Assembly: GCF_019097595.1 (NCBI RefSeq) | Contig: NC_080732.1 | Span: 10,711,775-10,775,774 of the forward strand | Length of the DNA: 64,000 bases | Direction of reading: 5' to 3' | DNA from: Hemibagrus wyckioides | Taxonomy: Eukaryota; Chordata; Actinopteri; Siluriformes; Bagridae | In this document: positions 1-54,639 of the stretch, piece after piece | Numbering within the stretch: the first letter of the stretch is position 1 | How the letters are laid out: each line of letters opens with the position of its first letter | The notes under the pieces: generated by a model | The model's database searches: none | What the model saw: only the letters and a program-made list of their open reading frames with translations | Told to the model about the DNA's origin: nothing | Program-made: the position numbers and the translations under genes

Positions 1-3000
1 GTGGTCTGTACAATTATATGTACATAGCTCACTTCACAAATTTTTTATTTACAAGCTCCATGATGTCCCTGTCAGTGCTAAGAGACAATTTTAGATACTG
101 CTAATACTAATGTTACATTTTATAATTGTATTAATTTTTAATTTTATTTATTTATTTATTATACTGTGAAGAATGATGTCCACCTGAATTAAAACCTTAT
201 TGTATTGATGTTTTTTTAAAGTCTTATCTGGAACGAAGGCAATAAATTAAAGAAAGCATCTACTGTAATTCTGAGTAATAATGTATGTTATTCTTCTTCT
301 CAGTGCTGGTTGAATAATAACACACACCAACACTTTTAGAGATAGTTTATTTGCAAAATTACATTTCGTCTGACATTTTCATTCTAAACAAAAATGATCG
401 GTTTCTAATGTTGCTCTTTACTAAAATAAAATTTAAGAATTCAAAATATGTTATGTCCTGGATGGCTAGACTGAGAGTTTTGTATTTTATCTTTTTCAGT
501 TATCAGTCAATAGTTGAACATGAAGACGCCTTAGAGGAAATAGAATTAGCTTATCTACCAGTGCTTTAACATCACCATAGGGTACAGCGTTTGAGGCCCC
601 ATGTGTCCTGTCTTGGTCATCTGCATGTCCTGTCATTTCCTGGAGTTCTAATTTTTAATTTGGGGGAACCACATATAGTGTATTGTATTCTGATTCAAGC
701 TCATTCAAGATGAAGTGACATGAACAAAGACCGTGACATGAACAAAGACCACAACATAAACATTTAGCTGGATAGATCAGTTTTTCACAAACTAAAAATA
801 AACCTGTAGGCTGAGAATTGAAAGGAAGGGGGGCAGGTTCTTTACTTAATTAGATTTAAAAGTGTGCCAGAACTACTGATTAATCATATATTAGATGAGT
901 TAAGGGGCCTACATAAGGGCTTAGCAGTGGCTCTCAGGTCTGGTCTTTGAACTTATAACCTGACAATCACAAGCATCCACTTTTTGAAAATAAAGTTAAA
1001 GCTAACCTACCTCTTAAGGTTTTTTTGTTATGCATCTGGTGATTTACCTCTGGGTTGTCTATGTAAATCTGTTTACTTAATAGAAAGGATTATAAACCAA
1101 ATCCTTTTAGGATGCTAAGGACTCTTACCTACCTAAAGAACTAATAAAGGGTCCTTTTTAAGGATCCCTGTTAAGTTTCCTCTTACAATAAATCTAAAAA
1201 GTAAAAAGTGGGTACATTTTCACAACAAAGAATCAGGTATGATGACAAAGAATTAGCAATGTTTAGTTACATATTAGGAGAAAGTTATAAAGGACATGGT
1301 CTTTCTCCAATGCAAATGAAATAATCCCATTCTGATTGACCTCATTACCTCTTGGAATTCTTTCACATTTTACACTGCAATCATGCTGGATAAGGCTCTG
1401 CGATACTCTGTGAGCTGTGAGGATTGCAAATAATTACCTGAATGTTACTGAAGATTATGGGAGAGAAACCGTCTAAAGTACAGCCTACCTAGAACCATGG
1501 CTATGCATACAACCTCACTAAACATTCATAAATATATATACGCATAGGCACACATTTCTATGTAGAATTGTACATATATATTTATGCAATATACTTTCTT
1601 TTGTAACCTTATAAATGTATATGTACACATATAAATATAAAAATGCTGATGTACAATCTGGGTTGAACACAACAGGGAGCTGTGGGTACACACATGCATG
1701 CAGGCACACACACACATGCATACACACATTTACAGCTGTAACCCTGTGTACACACAGACGCATTTCATGTCTGAAAATATGCAGCCTACTATGTTAACAG
1801 GCTCTAAGTTTAGACACTTAAAATGTTTTTCAGTGGTTTTTAAAGCTGTCAAGAGTTCTAGAAAGGGAAAATTAATTCAAAAAAAGAGAAAAATAAAAAC
1901 ATACTCCATTTACAACTTTGCAATCAGTAAGAGGTTACTTTTGCATATTGTATATATATATATATTTTTTTTGCCTAATTTACATTTTGTACTAAAGACC
2001 GTATGATTCCATTTTCTTAATGCTAGAGAGAAATGCATTTCTACAGAGAGAGAGAGAGATTCCCCATCAGCAGGCTGTGCTGCAGTTAAGATTTGACATC
2101 AAGCTGTACAGCGCCATCAGAAATGTATTTATATCTAAATCCTCATTTACAGGTACAGCTGTAATCAAAGGCACAAGGAGCTTCTACAAGTATTTTCTCT
2201 TTTCAATTAAGATGTACAAAATAACATTACATTTTGCAGGCATGTGCAAGATAAAGCAACCTTGCACATTCCTAAGCATAATAAAATAAACCCCCCAAAT
2301 ATATAATGTATCTGTGTATATGTGTATTTACAGTATACACATACTATACCAACATCAAGAAACTCTCTATGCAAAGAGAGGTATTAATTATCAGTTGGCC
2401 ACTCAGTCTTCTTATGCAGAAAGTACTGAGTTGCAGAAGACTTCAAGTCCAACAATCCAACATGTCTACATTTAGCCTGTGCTCTTAAACAATTCCAAAT
2501 ACCTGGATATTCCTGCAACATTGCACCTCTAACAGAACTAAATAATGAAATGCAAAACATAATAAAAAAGATACTAAAGAGAAAAGTGACAAGTAATAAA
2601 TATAGCGGTGCTACATAGTGAATTATGCTTACCGGTCTGCATTTTAGGAACCTGATGCAAAAGTGCATTATCCACCCCTATATGTCAAGTACTCCTTAAA
2701 AAAACCTTCAAAAGACTGCAAAGGTCAAAGGTCAGGCATACCTGCCTGAAGTTACCACAGATTTTCATTGGACTGGCTGGTCCACATCCAACCATATCAA
2801 GTAGAAAGTCAAAATGAAATTCTCAAGATTGAAGAGATACAGAAAACACTCACACACATCTCACTCTTGTATAAATAAGGAGATAAAGTGGAAGAAAACA
2901 AACAATAGAGAAAAAAATCACATAATATTTTCAGTCAAATGTCAGTAGTTCACTAGTCCTGCTGAAACCTGGGAGTGTAGAAGAAGGGATCTGATTGATG

Positions 3001-3023
3001 AATGGATAAAACGTGGCAGCAAA
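1..3023 (-). other. gnal: gnal 3' UTR and downstream flank
   Basis: No coding exon is seen left of the gnal stop. Short ORFs here have no recognisable domain. The stretch carries CA/TG-rich patches (1690-1760), a short TA run near 1949-1963 and a GA run at 2046-2060. Part of it must be gnal 3' UTR, but the polyadenylation point is not certain. Confidence 0.5.
346..351 (-). terminator. Candidate polyadenylation signal for gnal
   Basis: TTTATT on the plus strand gives AATAAA on the minus strand. It is the first exact AATAAA I find by eye on the gnal strand below the stop, and would give a 3' UTR of about 2.7 kb. ATTAAA-type signals closer to the stop are possible alternatives. Confidence 0.25.
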
Positions 3024-45388
<42,365 letters not shown>

Positions 45389-45830
45389 CTTCCGCCAAGC
45401 TCGCTACGCAAACGCAACGTTACAGAATGAACGCTAATGTTCAGTATTAGACTATTAGATCTATCACGCGACAAAAAAAACAAGGCGGGAAAAAATAATC
45501 CGTCGCTTATCTGTCGCCGTGGGTAAAATACGGTTTCGCTTTAACTCAAGCACAATCAGAGCAGATTCAGTTAAATCGTATAAAAATGAGGCATCCTCTT
45601 AGAATAAAGAACGACGCGCGAATAAGTGGGAGTAATAGGAAGCAGATAAGGGCTGAAAGTAAGATACGTCCGACTGCACCGCTTTTGCTCCTCTTCCCCC
45701 CACCCCACCCCCCTACGCTGCTTTTTTCCGTCTAACGTTAGCTGGGCTTTTCTGAGACTCAGCAGTGCTCACTGTGGCTGCAGGAAGTAACGTTCAAAAC
45801 CACACGCAGCAACACTACTGTCTCACTGAA
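45389..45830 (-). promoter_or_regulatory. gnal: Probable gnal 5' UTR and promoter
   Basis: Sequence just upstream of the gnal ATG is clearly richer in CpG than the introns, with repeated cg dinucleotides at 45390-45670. A C-rich run at 45696-45715 reads on the minus strand as GGGGTGGGGT, a possible SP/KLF (CACCC/GC-box) site. The ATG context gcggaagATGG is a strong initiation context. No clear TATA box is seen in the gnal direction. The transcription start cannot be placed. Confidence 0.55.
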
Positions 45831-46184
45831 TCAAAATACAACATTTGACTATCAGGAAAGTTTCTACAAACAAAATATATTATATCCCTTATAATTTAAT
45901 TGAATTATTTAACATTTATTAATTCTTTAAAAACCACTTAATTATAAAATCATATATAAATAATAATGAAATGTTAGAATTAAATTATTTGTAAAATCTC
46001 AACTCATCCCGAGACATGTCACAATTTCAAATTCAGTACTTTAGTGTACTTTATTGATACATTTTATCACATGTGGAAAGTAAGATAAAGATAATTTGCC
46101 ATATATTGCCAAGTATTGTTGCTCTATCCATTATCAATCAAATCACTGTTAAGAAATCTACACAATAAACCGGTTCTTCTTTCA
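45831..46184. other. AT-rich intergenic stretch upstream of gnal
   Basis: No gene, repeat or regulatory motif that I can defend. Confidence 0.5.
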
Positions 46185-46520
46185 GCACCTAGTTTGGACT
46201 GTCATAAGGCCTCATTAACTGGGTGCCCCAGTAAGATAAACAAGCTGCAGTTGGTCCAAAATGTAGCAGTAAAAATGAACTGACCAGTTCTTACCATGTT
46301 GGTCATAGTACTTCACCACAACACTGGTTGACAATAAAATTTGTGCATTGATTACAAAATACTGCCATAGAGCTGTTCTAATCACTACACAGTCTAACCC
46401 CTAAATATCTGTGTGAACTCATCACATATTATCATATGACACAACAACACTTAGAGAAAGCTAGTGGCTTTATAAAAGTACCTACAACTGAAACATCTGT
46501 ATGACGCAAAGCATATTCTC
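46185..46520 (+). mobile_element. Decayed LINE ORF2 3' fragment
   Basis: 'aagctgcagttggtccaaaa' followed by 'tgtagcagtaaaa' and 'cattgattacaaaatactg' encode, with many breaks, NKLQLVQNVAVK and CIDYKIL, a recognisable order in the C-terminal part of LINE reverse transcriptases. Confidence 0.55.
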
Positions 46521-46529
46521 TATATCAAT

Positions 46530-47114
46530 CTATCCAGTTTGGGAATGGTTTTGCGGGTGGTTGCTACAGACAATTGTTTTCTCATCCTTCCTTTTTGATT
46601 TGTCTCTAGTTTTGTGTTTTGTCGGGGTCCTTGTCATTACTTGTAGCCTGTGTCAGTAGACAGTCAGGTTGCGCAGGTAGTCCAGCTCCTCAATGATGGC
46701 ACATCCATACATACCATCACAAGGAGGTTTGGTGTGTCCCCCAGCACAGTTTTAAACACATGAAAGAGATACTGTAAGACAGGCTTTTACATGAGGAGAG
46801 CTGGACAGTATGGACCTGTCCAAGGGCAACAGCCCAGCAACAAGACAATCTGCTCTTTTGTGCAAGGAGGAACAGGAGGAGCCCTACAAAATGACCTAAG
46901 AGCAGTAGGTGTAAATGTTTCTGACCAAACTGTGAGATACAGACTCCATGAGGGTGGCATAAGGGTCACAGCCCAGCTCAATTGGCATTGCCATCCCGTT
47001 CTCTTTACAGATGAGAGCAGGTTTATTCTAAGCACATGTGGCAGACCTGAAAGAGTCTGCCGTGGGGATTGTTGTGCTGCCTGCAACATTGTCCAGCATT
47101 ACTGGTTTAAGTAG
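46530..47114 (+). pseudogene. Tc1-like transposase fragment, same family as 7790-8960
   Basis: Upstream shared phrase 'tccaggatggcaca'/'cctcaatgatggcaca'. The frame at 46791-47114 carries ALQNDLRAVGVNVSDQTV, RYRLHEGGIRV, FTDESRFILSTCG and ACNIVQHYWF. The last two-thirds of the catalytic domain are missing. It ends abruptly at 47114, where an opposite-strand Tc1 begins. Confidence 0.75.
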
Positions 47115-47119
47115 TTAAG

Positions 47120-47750
47120 TTGTCTTTATTTGTCAGAGTCATCTTGTCAGCTAGTGTGTTGGTATATCCACAGGTATTCATGGTGCTATCTATTAATGTC
47201 ATCTCCCCAAAATCTTTTGCACTTGTGCAGCCCCATATCATCACATTCCAAACGTTCTGGACTCCATCTGAGCTGAACAAATTTATTTTAGTCTCATCTG
47301 ACCTAAGAATGTGCTTCCAATAATCATCATCGTTCTTTTCAGGTTCTTTAGCAAATTTTAATTTTGCATTTTTCTCCTAAAGATTTCAGTGATAATCCCT
47401 GTGCCATGTCTGAAGCACTTCTGCAACTGTTTTGACTGATTTTTAGTTGGTCAGTGATCTTCCTGTATACTTTTCCAACTTTGTAAGTTCTCACAATCAG
47501 ATTTTTCAGTTGCTCTTACAATTCTTTTCAATGTCATGATGCAGACAAGCAGAAACATGAAAAATGTTGTGATGTTCACAGGTGATTTTATACCCATTTC
47601 AAGCAATTAGGCTAATTACAAATCACAGATGTTCTAACTTGTGTGTCAGTGATCACAGGTGTGTTGTCTTTTGTTTCTAGTTTCTAGATTGAGGCCTGTA
47701 TTTTCAATATAGTTTTTTAAAAGTATTTATTTTTGACTGTATATAAGAGG
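47120..47750 (-). pseudogene. Decayed Tc1-like element of a second family, antisense
   Basis: The minus strand reads WKHILRSDETKINLFSSDG and VWNVMIWGCTSAKDFGEMTL, the DDE strand-1 region of Tc1. Upstream (47400-47560) is a decayed N-terminal part (HDIEKNCKSN-like) with stops. The right flank has the usual AT-rich leader. No clean inverted repeat was found. Confidence 0.65.
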
Positions 47751-47759
47751 AAATACTGT

Positions 47760-48985
47760 ACTTACTATACTTTGTAAACTTAGAATTCATGCAATTATTG
47801 AAATGTGTTTTTAATAATTTTACATTCATGTGATATTGCACACTGGTGTACTCACTTCTGCTGTATACTGATCTCAGATGAAGCCCATAGTGCTACAATC
47901 ATCTTCACATAGGGAACAAGTATTAATGTGATGATTCCAGCACTGCCCACTTTGCCTAAAAAAAAACAAAACAAAAAAACAAAACAAAACGGGCCTGTTG
48001 CAAATACACAGGCTGTCATGCAAATGTGGAGCTGGATTTGCATAGATACAGCAGAAGCGTGTTCCAGTATAACATACTGATACATATGAAATTACTTTTT
48101 TTCCAAGACAGAATAGGCCTGTTTGTACTTCATGTTTAATGCCATAGCTAGCCTTATCATCAGGCACATACTTTTGTTGTAAACCAGATGTACCTGTCAG
48201 GAAGGTGATCCAGGGTCAAACAAAAGACGTTACACTTTATATGTCTAGAATTAGTGAGAAAATAGAGTTAAACAAACAATGCTTCGAAAGGATATTCTGA
48301 ATTAAAGGTTTCTGTATTTGACAAAGGACCATTTTCTGACATGGTATGGAACAGAAGCCAAGTGAATTAAATTAACTAGTCTTTGAACTAATATTTGGGT
48401 CAGAGGAGATTATATTATCTTTAAAATACACTGTTTTCAAAAATAATTATAAAATAATTATACAGTGTTAGAATGTTTAATTATTATGTCTCTAAACATG
48501 CACAGCCTATTGGTTTTCACATTTTCTTTTAGCCATATAGTCATTGTGGATTGGTATATTGGTATAAAATAATTTCATAATCAGGGATAACAACCTGGCA
48601 CTTCAACAAGAAAAAATTCTGCCAGTGATATTGACTTAAGCTACCATGCAGTTGTGTCATTTACAATAAGCCAAACTGCCATTTGTAAGTGTTGTCAAAC
48701 ACATAGTGCTGTCTGGACATTTTAAGAGTTGAATCTTATCTAATCACAGAAAAGGACACCAGTGTCATGTGAACAATGGAAAGATTTTCCAGTGCAAAAA
48801 TGAAAATGAGATGCAAAGTTGAACTTAAAGAAGTTTAAGTCCATGGACTGGCACCAGATCATGCAAATGAGCAACTCTGTCATCTGTGCAAAAATAGGTT
48901 TCATGCAAAGGGAATGACAGGCTTTTCCTCCTTTAGAAGATAGTATGACAGGTAGCTTTTAGCCCCCCCTCATGGACAATGTCAG
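47760..48985. other. Intergenic stretch without recognised features
   Basis: Contains a poly-A/AAAC-type run at 47958-47990 and otherwise nothing I can identify. Confidence 0.5.
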
Positions 48986-48989
48986 AACA

Positions 48990-49197
48990 ATGCCACTTTT
49001 TTTCTTCTTTTTATTGCTGCCGTTAGGGGTCCCCAGAGCGAAAAACTGGTCAGCATTTTTAATTTGGCAAAAATGTGATGACCTCCTGCTTTTATCTGGG
49101 CTTGGGACCAGCAGTGAGAATGCACTGGATTGTGTAACCCCCCCGGGCTGTGTTGGTTCCCTGCCTGGGAATCAAACCCAGGCAGAGGTGGTTTAAG
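48990..49197 (-). mobile_element. tRNA-derived SINE, antisense
   Basis: 'gggaatcaaacccaggcaga' is the inverse of a pol III B box (ggtttgattccc) with a tRNA-like arm. 'attgctgccgttaggggtcc' marks the SINE body. Transcription direction is minus. Confidence 0.65.
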
Positions 49198-49344
49198 GTA
49201 GTAAGGTGGCCATTAATATTGTAAACATATGTGCAAATTTGCAGTAATGGTGTTATAAGAGTGCATAAACCAAAAATGCTCTCCTCTATATGAAACTCTC
49301 CTCCATCACTGTGGTAAATTTCATAAAATGTATAAAACATTATG

Positions 49345-49346
<2 letters not shown>

Positions 49347-49402
<56 letters not shown>

Positions 49403-49441
49403 GAAGAAGAAGAAGAAGAAGAAGAAGAAGAAGAAAAAGAA
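49347..49441. repeat. (AAT)n(GAA)n compound microsatellite
   Basis: About 15 AAT units directly followed by about 14 GAA units with short A-runs. Asn/Lys and Ser/Tyr frames across it are by-products. Confidence 0.96.
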
Positions 49442-49486
49442 AACATACAATCATTATAGCTCCTTAATTTCTTACATGAATGCATG

Positions 49487-50180
49487 TACAATCCCCTCCA
49501 AAAGTATTGGAACGACAAGGTAAATTCTATTGTTTTTCTATAAACTGTAGACATTTAGGTTTGACTATAAAATGGTGGTGCGGGGCTTCAGCCTACTTCT
49601 CAAGAAGTAAACTGCATTCTGAGTTGGGTTAAGGTCTGATGATTGGCCTGACCAGTCTAAAATAAACTTTTCCTCCTGGTGAATTTCTTTGTTGTGTTGG
49701 TAGTGTGTTTTTGGTTATTATTTTACTGCAATTTTGCAAGATCCTCACTATTAGATATGATGCAGGATGTTTCTGTAGACTTCATTTTACTGTTACCCTC
49801 GTGAGTTAAATCATCAATAAAGATTAGTGAGTCTGTTCCATATGTTCCATAGTGAGTCTGTTACATATTCTTATATTTTTGATCACCTAAAAATGGGTGA
49901 GTCTCAAACCCAAATGACTTCAGTGTTTAGTAAAAAAACAATAGAAAGAGGGAAACTAAGGGTGGGGGGGTGATTGTGTTATGTCCTGATGAACTTTTTA
50001 ATGCAGAATGTGGAGGATGAAAATGAGCATTTTAAAAAATGCACATGAGAATTGAAGACCAAAAGAAGGAAAGAATTATATGAAAGTTTTGATATCTGGG
50101 TACACTGCATCTATAATTCAGCTATTTTTTTCTTTTTAGAAAAGCTACTCAGACCATCAACTTTCAACTGTGATGAAGAA
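49487..50180 (+). mobile_element. Mariner-like non-autonomous element
   Basis: Starts 'acaatcccctccaaaagtat' with 'tggaacgacaagg'. The same start occurs in altered form at 63201 and internal phrases at 12869-13345. No transposase frame. Confidence 0.6.
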
Positions 50181-52410
50181 CTTTACTAGTTCAGAGCACT
50201 GACAAGGCCATTCTCCTTGGGCAGAAACAGCTGACATTGACTGCTAACTGAATAGGGATGTACAAAAATGGATGTATTATTCAACACATGAATAATCATT
50301 CATTTTCTGTGCCAGAGGCCAGACAGAGTCACTGTCATAGGCTTCAATAGGTTATAGGTTTTAAAAGGAAAACAAACAAACAAACAAACAAACAAACAAA
50401 TAAAACAAATAAATAGCGACAATTCTTTTAAGAAGTTAAACATTGAACTGACCGAAGTTTTCTCATTGATGATTAACTCCAGATGATATTAAGCATTATT
50501 GTCTTGCAATAGAAAATCAGGGCTATAGGTCGAAGTAACTGTAATTGATCATTCTCTTAGTAATTACAAACCTTGAAAAAACATTTTGTCCAAAACATTA
50601 GAGATAAAATAAAATAAAATATAATAAAATACATTAAAGAGGACAACTAAACAATTGACTAAATGAGACAATATGTTTGGAACATCCAATCTGAACATTT
50701 TTAGGACACTTTCGGGTTTGCACACTACATAAACTGGACTTTTGAGTCCAAAGCCTTGCATTATGCTAGCCAACCTTGTGTATACTGAACCATGCTTGAC
50801 TGTTATCCTGTATGTTACCTGGTTCTCCTTGCCAAATTTTTGCCTCTTCTAATCCAAGGTTATTTCTGACTGTTGTACTCTTTGCATTTAATGCTTTTTT
50901 TTTTTTTTACTTTTTGAACTGTGTGATAAAACCTTTCTGAATATTGATCCACATTATGACTATGAAACACTTTTATTACAGTTGTGTTGTAGTTGATAGT
51001 CTCAGATATGCAGTGCCAGGCGTGATAAAGCAGTGGTGCTGGTACATGCATTAATTTAATAGCCTTTCTCACTTTGTTCCTCAAATACCAGCAACTACTT
51101 TCTTCCATTGCTGTTGAGGTGTTTTAACATGGGAAAGGAGAAATCCTTCATTCTAATGGCATAAAGATGCTCAGAAACCAGTCAGCCACCTCTGGGTTTC
51201 CCCAGTGTACAGATGATTGCCTGCTGAACTGCCGTTCTATTTACAGGATAGTAGTATTGTCAACACTGCCAACATGGTCGATAACCTTTACAGGAATTCC
51301 ACAGCTATAAATATAGTTCTTACTATTCTAAAGGAATTATTAATTCTAAGGGAAGCATGAATAATTCTGAATAAGAAATGGAATTTTTAGCTGTATTGCA
51401 AGTAGAAATTAGAGTCCACATGTTTGTAATATATGGCACAAAAAAGGAAAGAAGAATTCTCAACAATGAAATGCTTTTATAGTGGATTGGATTTATATGT
51501 TAACAAAAAATGATCTGCACAATTTCAGATTAATAAATTATTTTATCCATAAAATTCCACTTTGATAATCTTGGCACAGATACAGCCAGGGGCAATAACT
51601 GATGTTGACTTTACTGGTCTCATTAGCTGACATATCAGTGAACTTTACTCAAAGAATATATTGATAAGCACTTGTTTATAGCACCTCAACTCCATCAAAG
51701 ATAAACTCTCACTGTGTTAAAGTCTACACTCTTTAGAACAATTTCAAAGTCCATTGACAGCGTTTTCAATTTAGTCCAGGACAACAAATGTATCTAATGA
51801 TTTATCTTATTTTTGCATCAACAGTGTGATTTTTATGGATCATATTTATGATTAAATCACTATTTGGTTAAATAACAATAACAATGAAAGAAGGATTAAA
51901 TAGAAGAATTAGGTAAAATTCATTATAAGACAGACAGGTAATGAGAAAACTATAGGAATTTGAGGAAACTAATTATACTAAAATGTCAGCCAAACACAAG
52001 CTGCCAAAACACTATTCTAAATCCATGGAGCTGCATTGGGAAAAACACATTTAAAAAAAATAAATAAATAAAAAAAATTGTTTTGATGATGCTATTTGAG
52101 ATATATAATATCAGTTAAAAATGTCCTGTAGGGTTGAAATTTGGTGATTGCAAAAGCTTTAGCACATAATATACATCCTTTTCAGAGTCATGACTATTTA
52201 GTGTCACCTTCACTATAATAGTGATAAGTAAAAGTGAAAACTTGTGTTATTGAGGGGAAGCAGTTGAACCACTTAACATAAATAAGTTCATGCAAAGGAG
52301 TGTGATCAGCACTAAATTGAAAGCTTGAGGTAGTCAAAGTAACATATGCCATTTTCCCATATGAGGTTATACACTTGTTATGACTAATATATATTTAATA
52401 TATATATTTA
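50181..52410. other. Intergenic AT-rich stretch
   Basis: Contains an (AAAC)n run at 50370-50405 and a poly-T run near 50898-50910. Nothing else is recognised. Confidence 0.5.
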
Positions 52411-52417
52411 ATATATA

Positions 52418-53517
52418 CACTATATTGCCAAAAGTATTCGCTCACCGCCTTGACTTGCATATGAACTTAAGTGACATCCCATTCCTAATCCATAGGGTTC
52501 AATATGACGTTGGTCCACCCTTTGCAGCTATAACAGCTTCAACTCTTCTGGGAAGGCTGTCCACAAGGTTTAGGAGTGTGTTTATGGGAATTTTTGACCA
52601 TTCTTCCAGAAGCGCATTTGTGAGGTCACATGTTGGACGAGAAGGCCTGGCTCTCAGTCTCCGCTCTAATTCATCCCAAAGGCATTCTATCAGGTTGAGG
52701 TCAGGACTCTGTGCAGGCCAGTCAAGTTCATCCACACCAGACTCTGTCATCCATGTCTTTATGGACCTTGCTTTGTGCACTGGTGCACAGTCATGTTGGA
52801 AGAGGAAGGGGCCAGCTCCAAACTGTTCCCACAAAGTTGGGAGCATGGAATTGTCCAAAATGTCTTGGTATGCTGAAGCATTCAGAGTTCCTTTCACTGC
52901 AACTAAGGGGCCAAGCCCAGCTCCTGAAAAACAACCCCACACCATAATCCCCCCTCCACCAAACTTTACACTTGGCACAATGCAGTCAGACAAGTACCGT
53001 TCTCCTGGCAACCGCCAAACCCAGACTCATCCATCAGATTGCCAGATGGAGAAGCGCGATTTGTCACTCCAGAGAACGCGTCTCCACTGCTCTAGAGTCC
53101 AGTGGCGGCTTGCTTTACACCACTGCATCCGACGCTTTGCATTGCACTTGGTGATGTATGGCTTGGATGCAGCTGCTCGGCCATGGAAACCCATTCCATG
53201 AAGCTCTCTGCGCACTGTTCTTGAGCTAATCTGAAGGTCACGAAGTTTGGAGGTCTGTAGCGATTGACTCTGCAGAAAGTTGGCGACCTCTTCGCACTAT
53301 GCGCCTCAGCATCCGCTGACCCCACTCCGTCAGTTTACGTGGCCTACCACTTCGTGGCTGAGTTGCTGTCGTTCCCAAACACTTCCACGTTCTTATAATA
53401 CAGCTGACAGTTGACTGTGGAATATTTAGGAGCGAGGAAATTTCACGACTGGATTTGATTGGAACACCTGATTCTGATTATTTGGATGGGTGAGCGAATA
53501 CTTTTGGCAATATAGTG
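52418..53517 (-). mobile_element. Tc1-like transposon, 1100 bp, perfect 29-bp terminal inverted repeats
   Basis: 52418-52446 begins 'cactatattgccaaaagtat' and is the exact reverse complement of 53489-53517. TA dinucleotides flank both ends (52416-52417 and 53518-53519), the expected target duplication. It is surrounded by TA-rich DNA. A deletion beside the right TIR removed the transposase start. Confidence 0.95.
52499..53430 (-). pseudogene. Tc1-like transposase, N-terminal deletion, frame break and one CGA-to-TGA-type stop
   Basis: The C-terminal frame 53011-52499 is intact to its stop: [38 protein letters not shown] and [18 protein letters not shown], with 34 residues between Asp and Glu (DD34E). 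In the same register upstream, 53215-53027 carries RRVLWSDKSRFSIWQSDG and ends at TGA (53029-53027), where relatives have Arg. Further upstream a GRPRKLTEWGQRML AT-hook region lies in another frame. The start codon and first helices are missing. Confidence 0.9.
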
Positions 53518-53519
53518 TA

Positions 53520-53542
53520 TGTATATATATATATATATATAA

Positions 53543-53587
<45 letters not shown>
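53520..53587. repeat. (TA)n simple repeat
   Basis: Interrupted TA alternation directly after the Tc1 element; also present before it (52385-52415), so the element inserted into a TA array. Confidence 0.93.
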
Positions 53588-53589
<2 letters not shown>

Positions 53590-53837
53590 TATATGGACGT
53601 TCAAAACCCAGTATATCTGTCTGAATTCACTCCATATGACCTGTAGGTACTTCTACTGCTCTTTTTTCTGTAGCATTGCTTACACAATTCACTAGATGGC
53701 GACATTTTTTATCATAATGCACTCCTAATTATTAGTATTTACATTATAAGTGGGCAACATAGTGCCATTCACTCCTATTGTGCGTTTTCAAAGCCTTTCC
53801 AAGTCGAAATGGTAATTAAATCTTGCAAAAAAAAAAG

Positions 53838-54567
53838 AAATTGTCCAAAATGTCTTGGTTTGCTGAAGCATTAAGAGTTCCTTTCACTGGAACTAAGGGG
53901 CCAAGCCCAAACCCTAAAGAACAACCCCACACCATAATCCCCCCTCAACCAAACTTTACACTTGGCACAAAGCAGTCAGGCAAGTATGGTTCTCTTGACA
54001 ACTGCCAAGTCCAGTGGCGGTGTGCTTTACACCACTGCATCCAACACTTTGCATTGCACTTGGTGATGTAAGGCTTGAATGCAGCTGTTTGGCCATGAAA
54101 ACCCATTACATGAAGCTCTCTAGGCACTGTTCTTGAGCTTATCTGAAGGCCACATGAAGTTTGGAGTTCTGTAGTTAGTGACTCTGCAGAAAGTTGGAGA
54201 CTTCCACATACTGTGTGCCTCAGGATGTGCTGACCCCGCTCTGTGATTTTACGTGGACTAGCTCTTCATGGGTGAGTTGTTGTTCCCAATTGCTTCCCTT
54301 TTGTTATAATACCACTAGCAGTTGACCATGAAATATTTAGTAGTGAGGAAATTTCATGAAAGGACTTATTGCACAGGTGGTAACATATCAAGGTACCCTG
54401 CTTGAATTCACTGAGCTCCTGAGAGCGACCCATTCTTTCACAAATGTTTGTAGAAGCAGTCTGCATCCCTAGGTGCTTGATTTTATACAGCTCTGGCCAT
54501 GGAAGTGATTGGAACACCTGAATTCAATGATTTGGAGGGGTGTCCCAAAACTGTTGGCAATATAGTG
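53838..54567 (-). mobile_element. Second, truncated Tc1-like element of a related subfamily
   Basis: 53838-54200 parallels 52850-53280 ('aaaatgtcttggt', 'tgctgaagcatt', 'ccccctcaaccaaactttac') with one deletion at about 54005. 54290-54540 keeps the N-terminal transposase region lost from the upstream copy (helix-turn-helix ELSEFKQGTLICYHLCNKSF, ISSLLNISWSTASGII). The right end is 'ttggcaatatagtg' plus TA. The left end is missing. Confidence 0.85.
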
Positions 54568-54639
54568 TATGTCCATTCATTATAAGTTAATCAGAATTTA
54601 ATAGGAGCCATTCATAATGGTGGTCAAACACTTGATTCA

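Noticed and set aside
49092..49554. Poly-Asn/Lys and poly-Ser/Tyr frames
   Set aside because: They are translations of the AAT/GAA arrays, not proteins.
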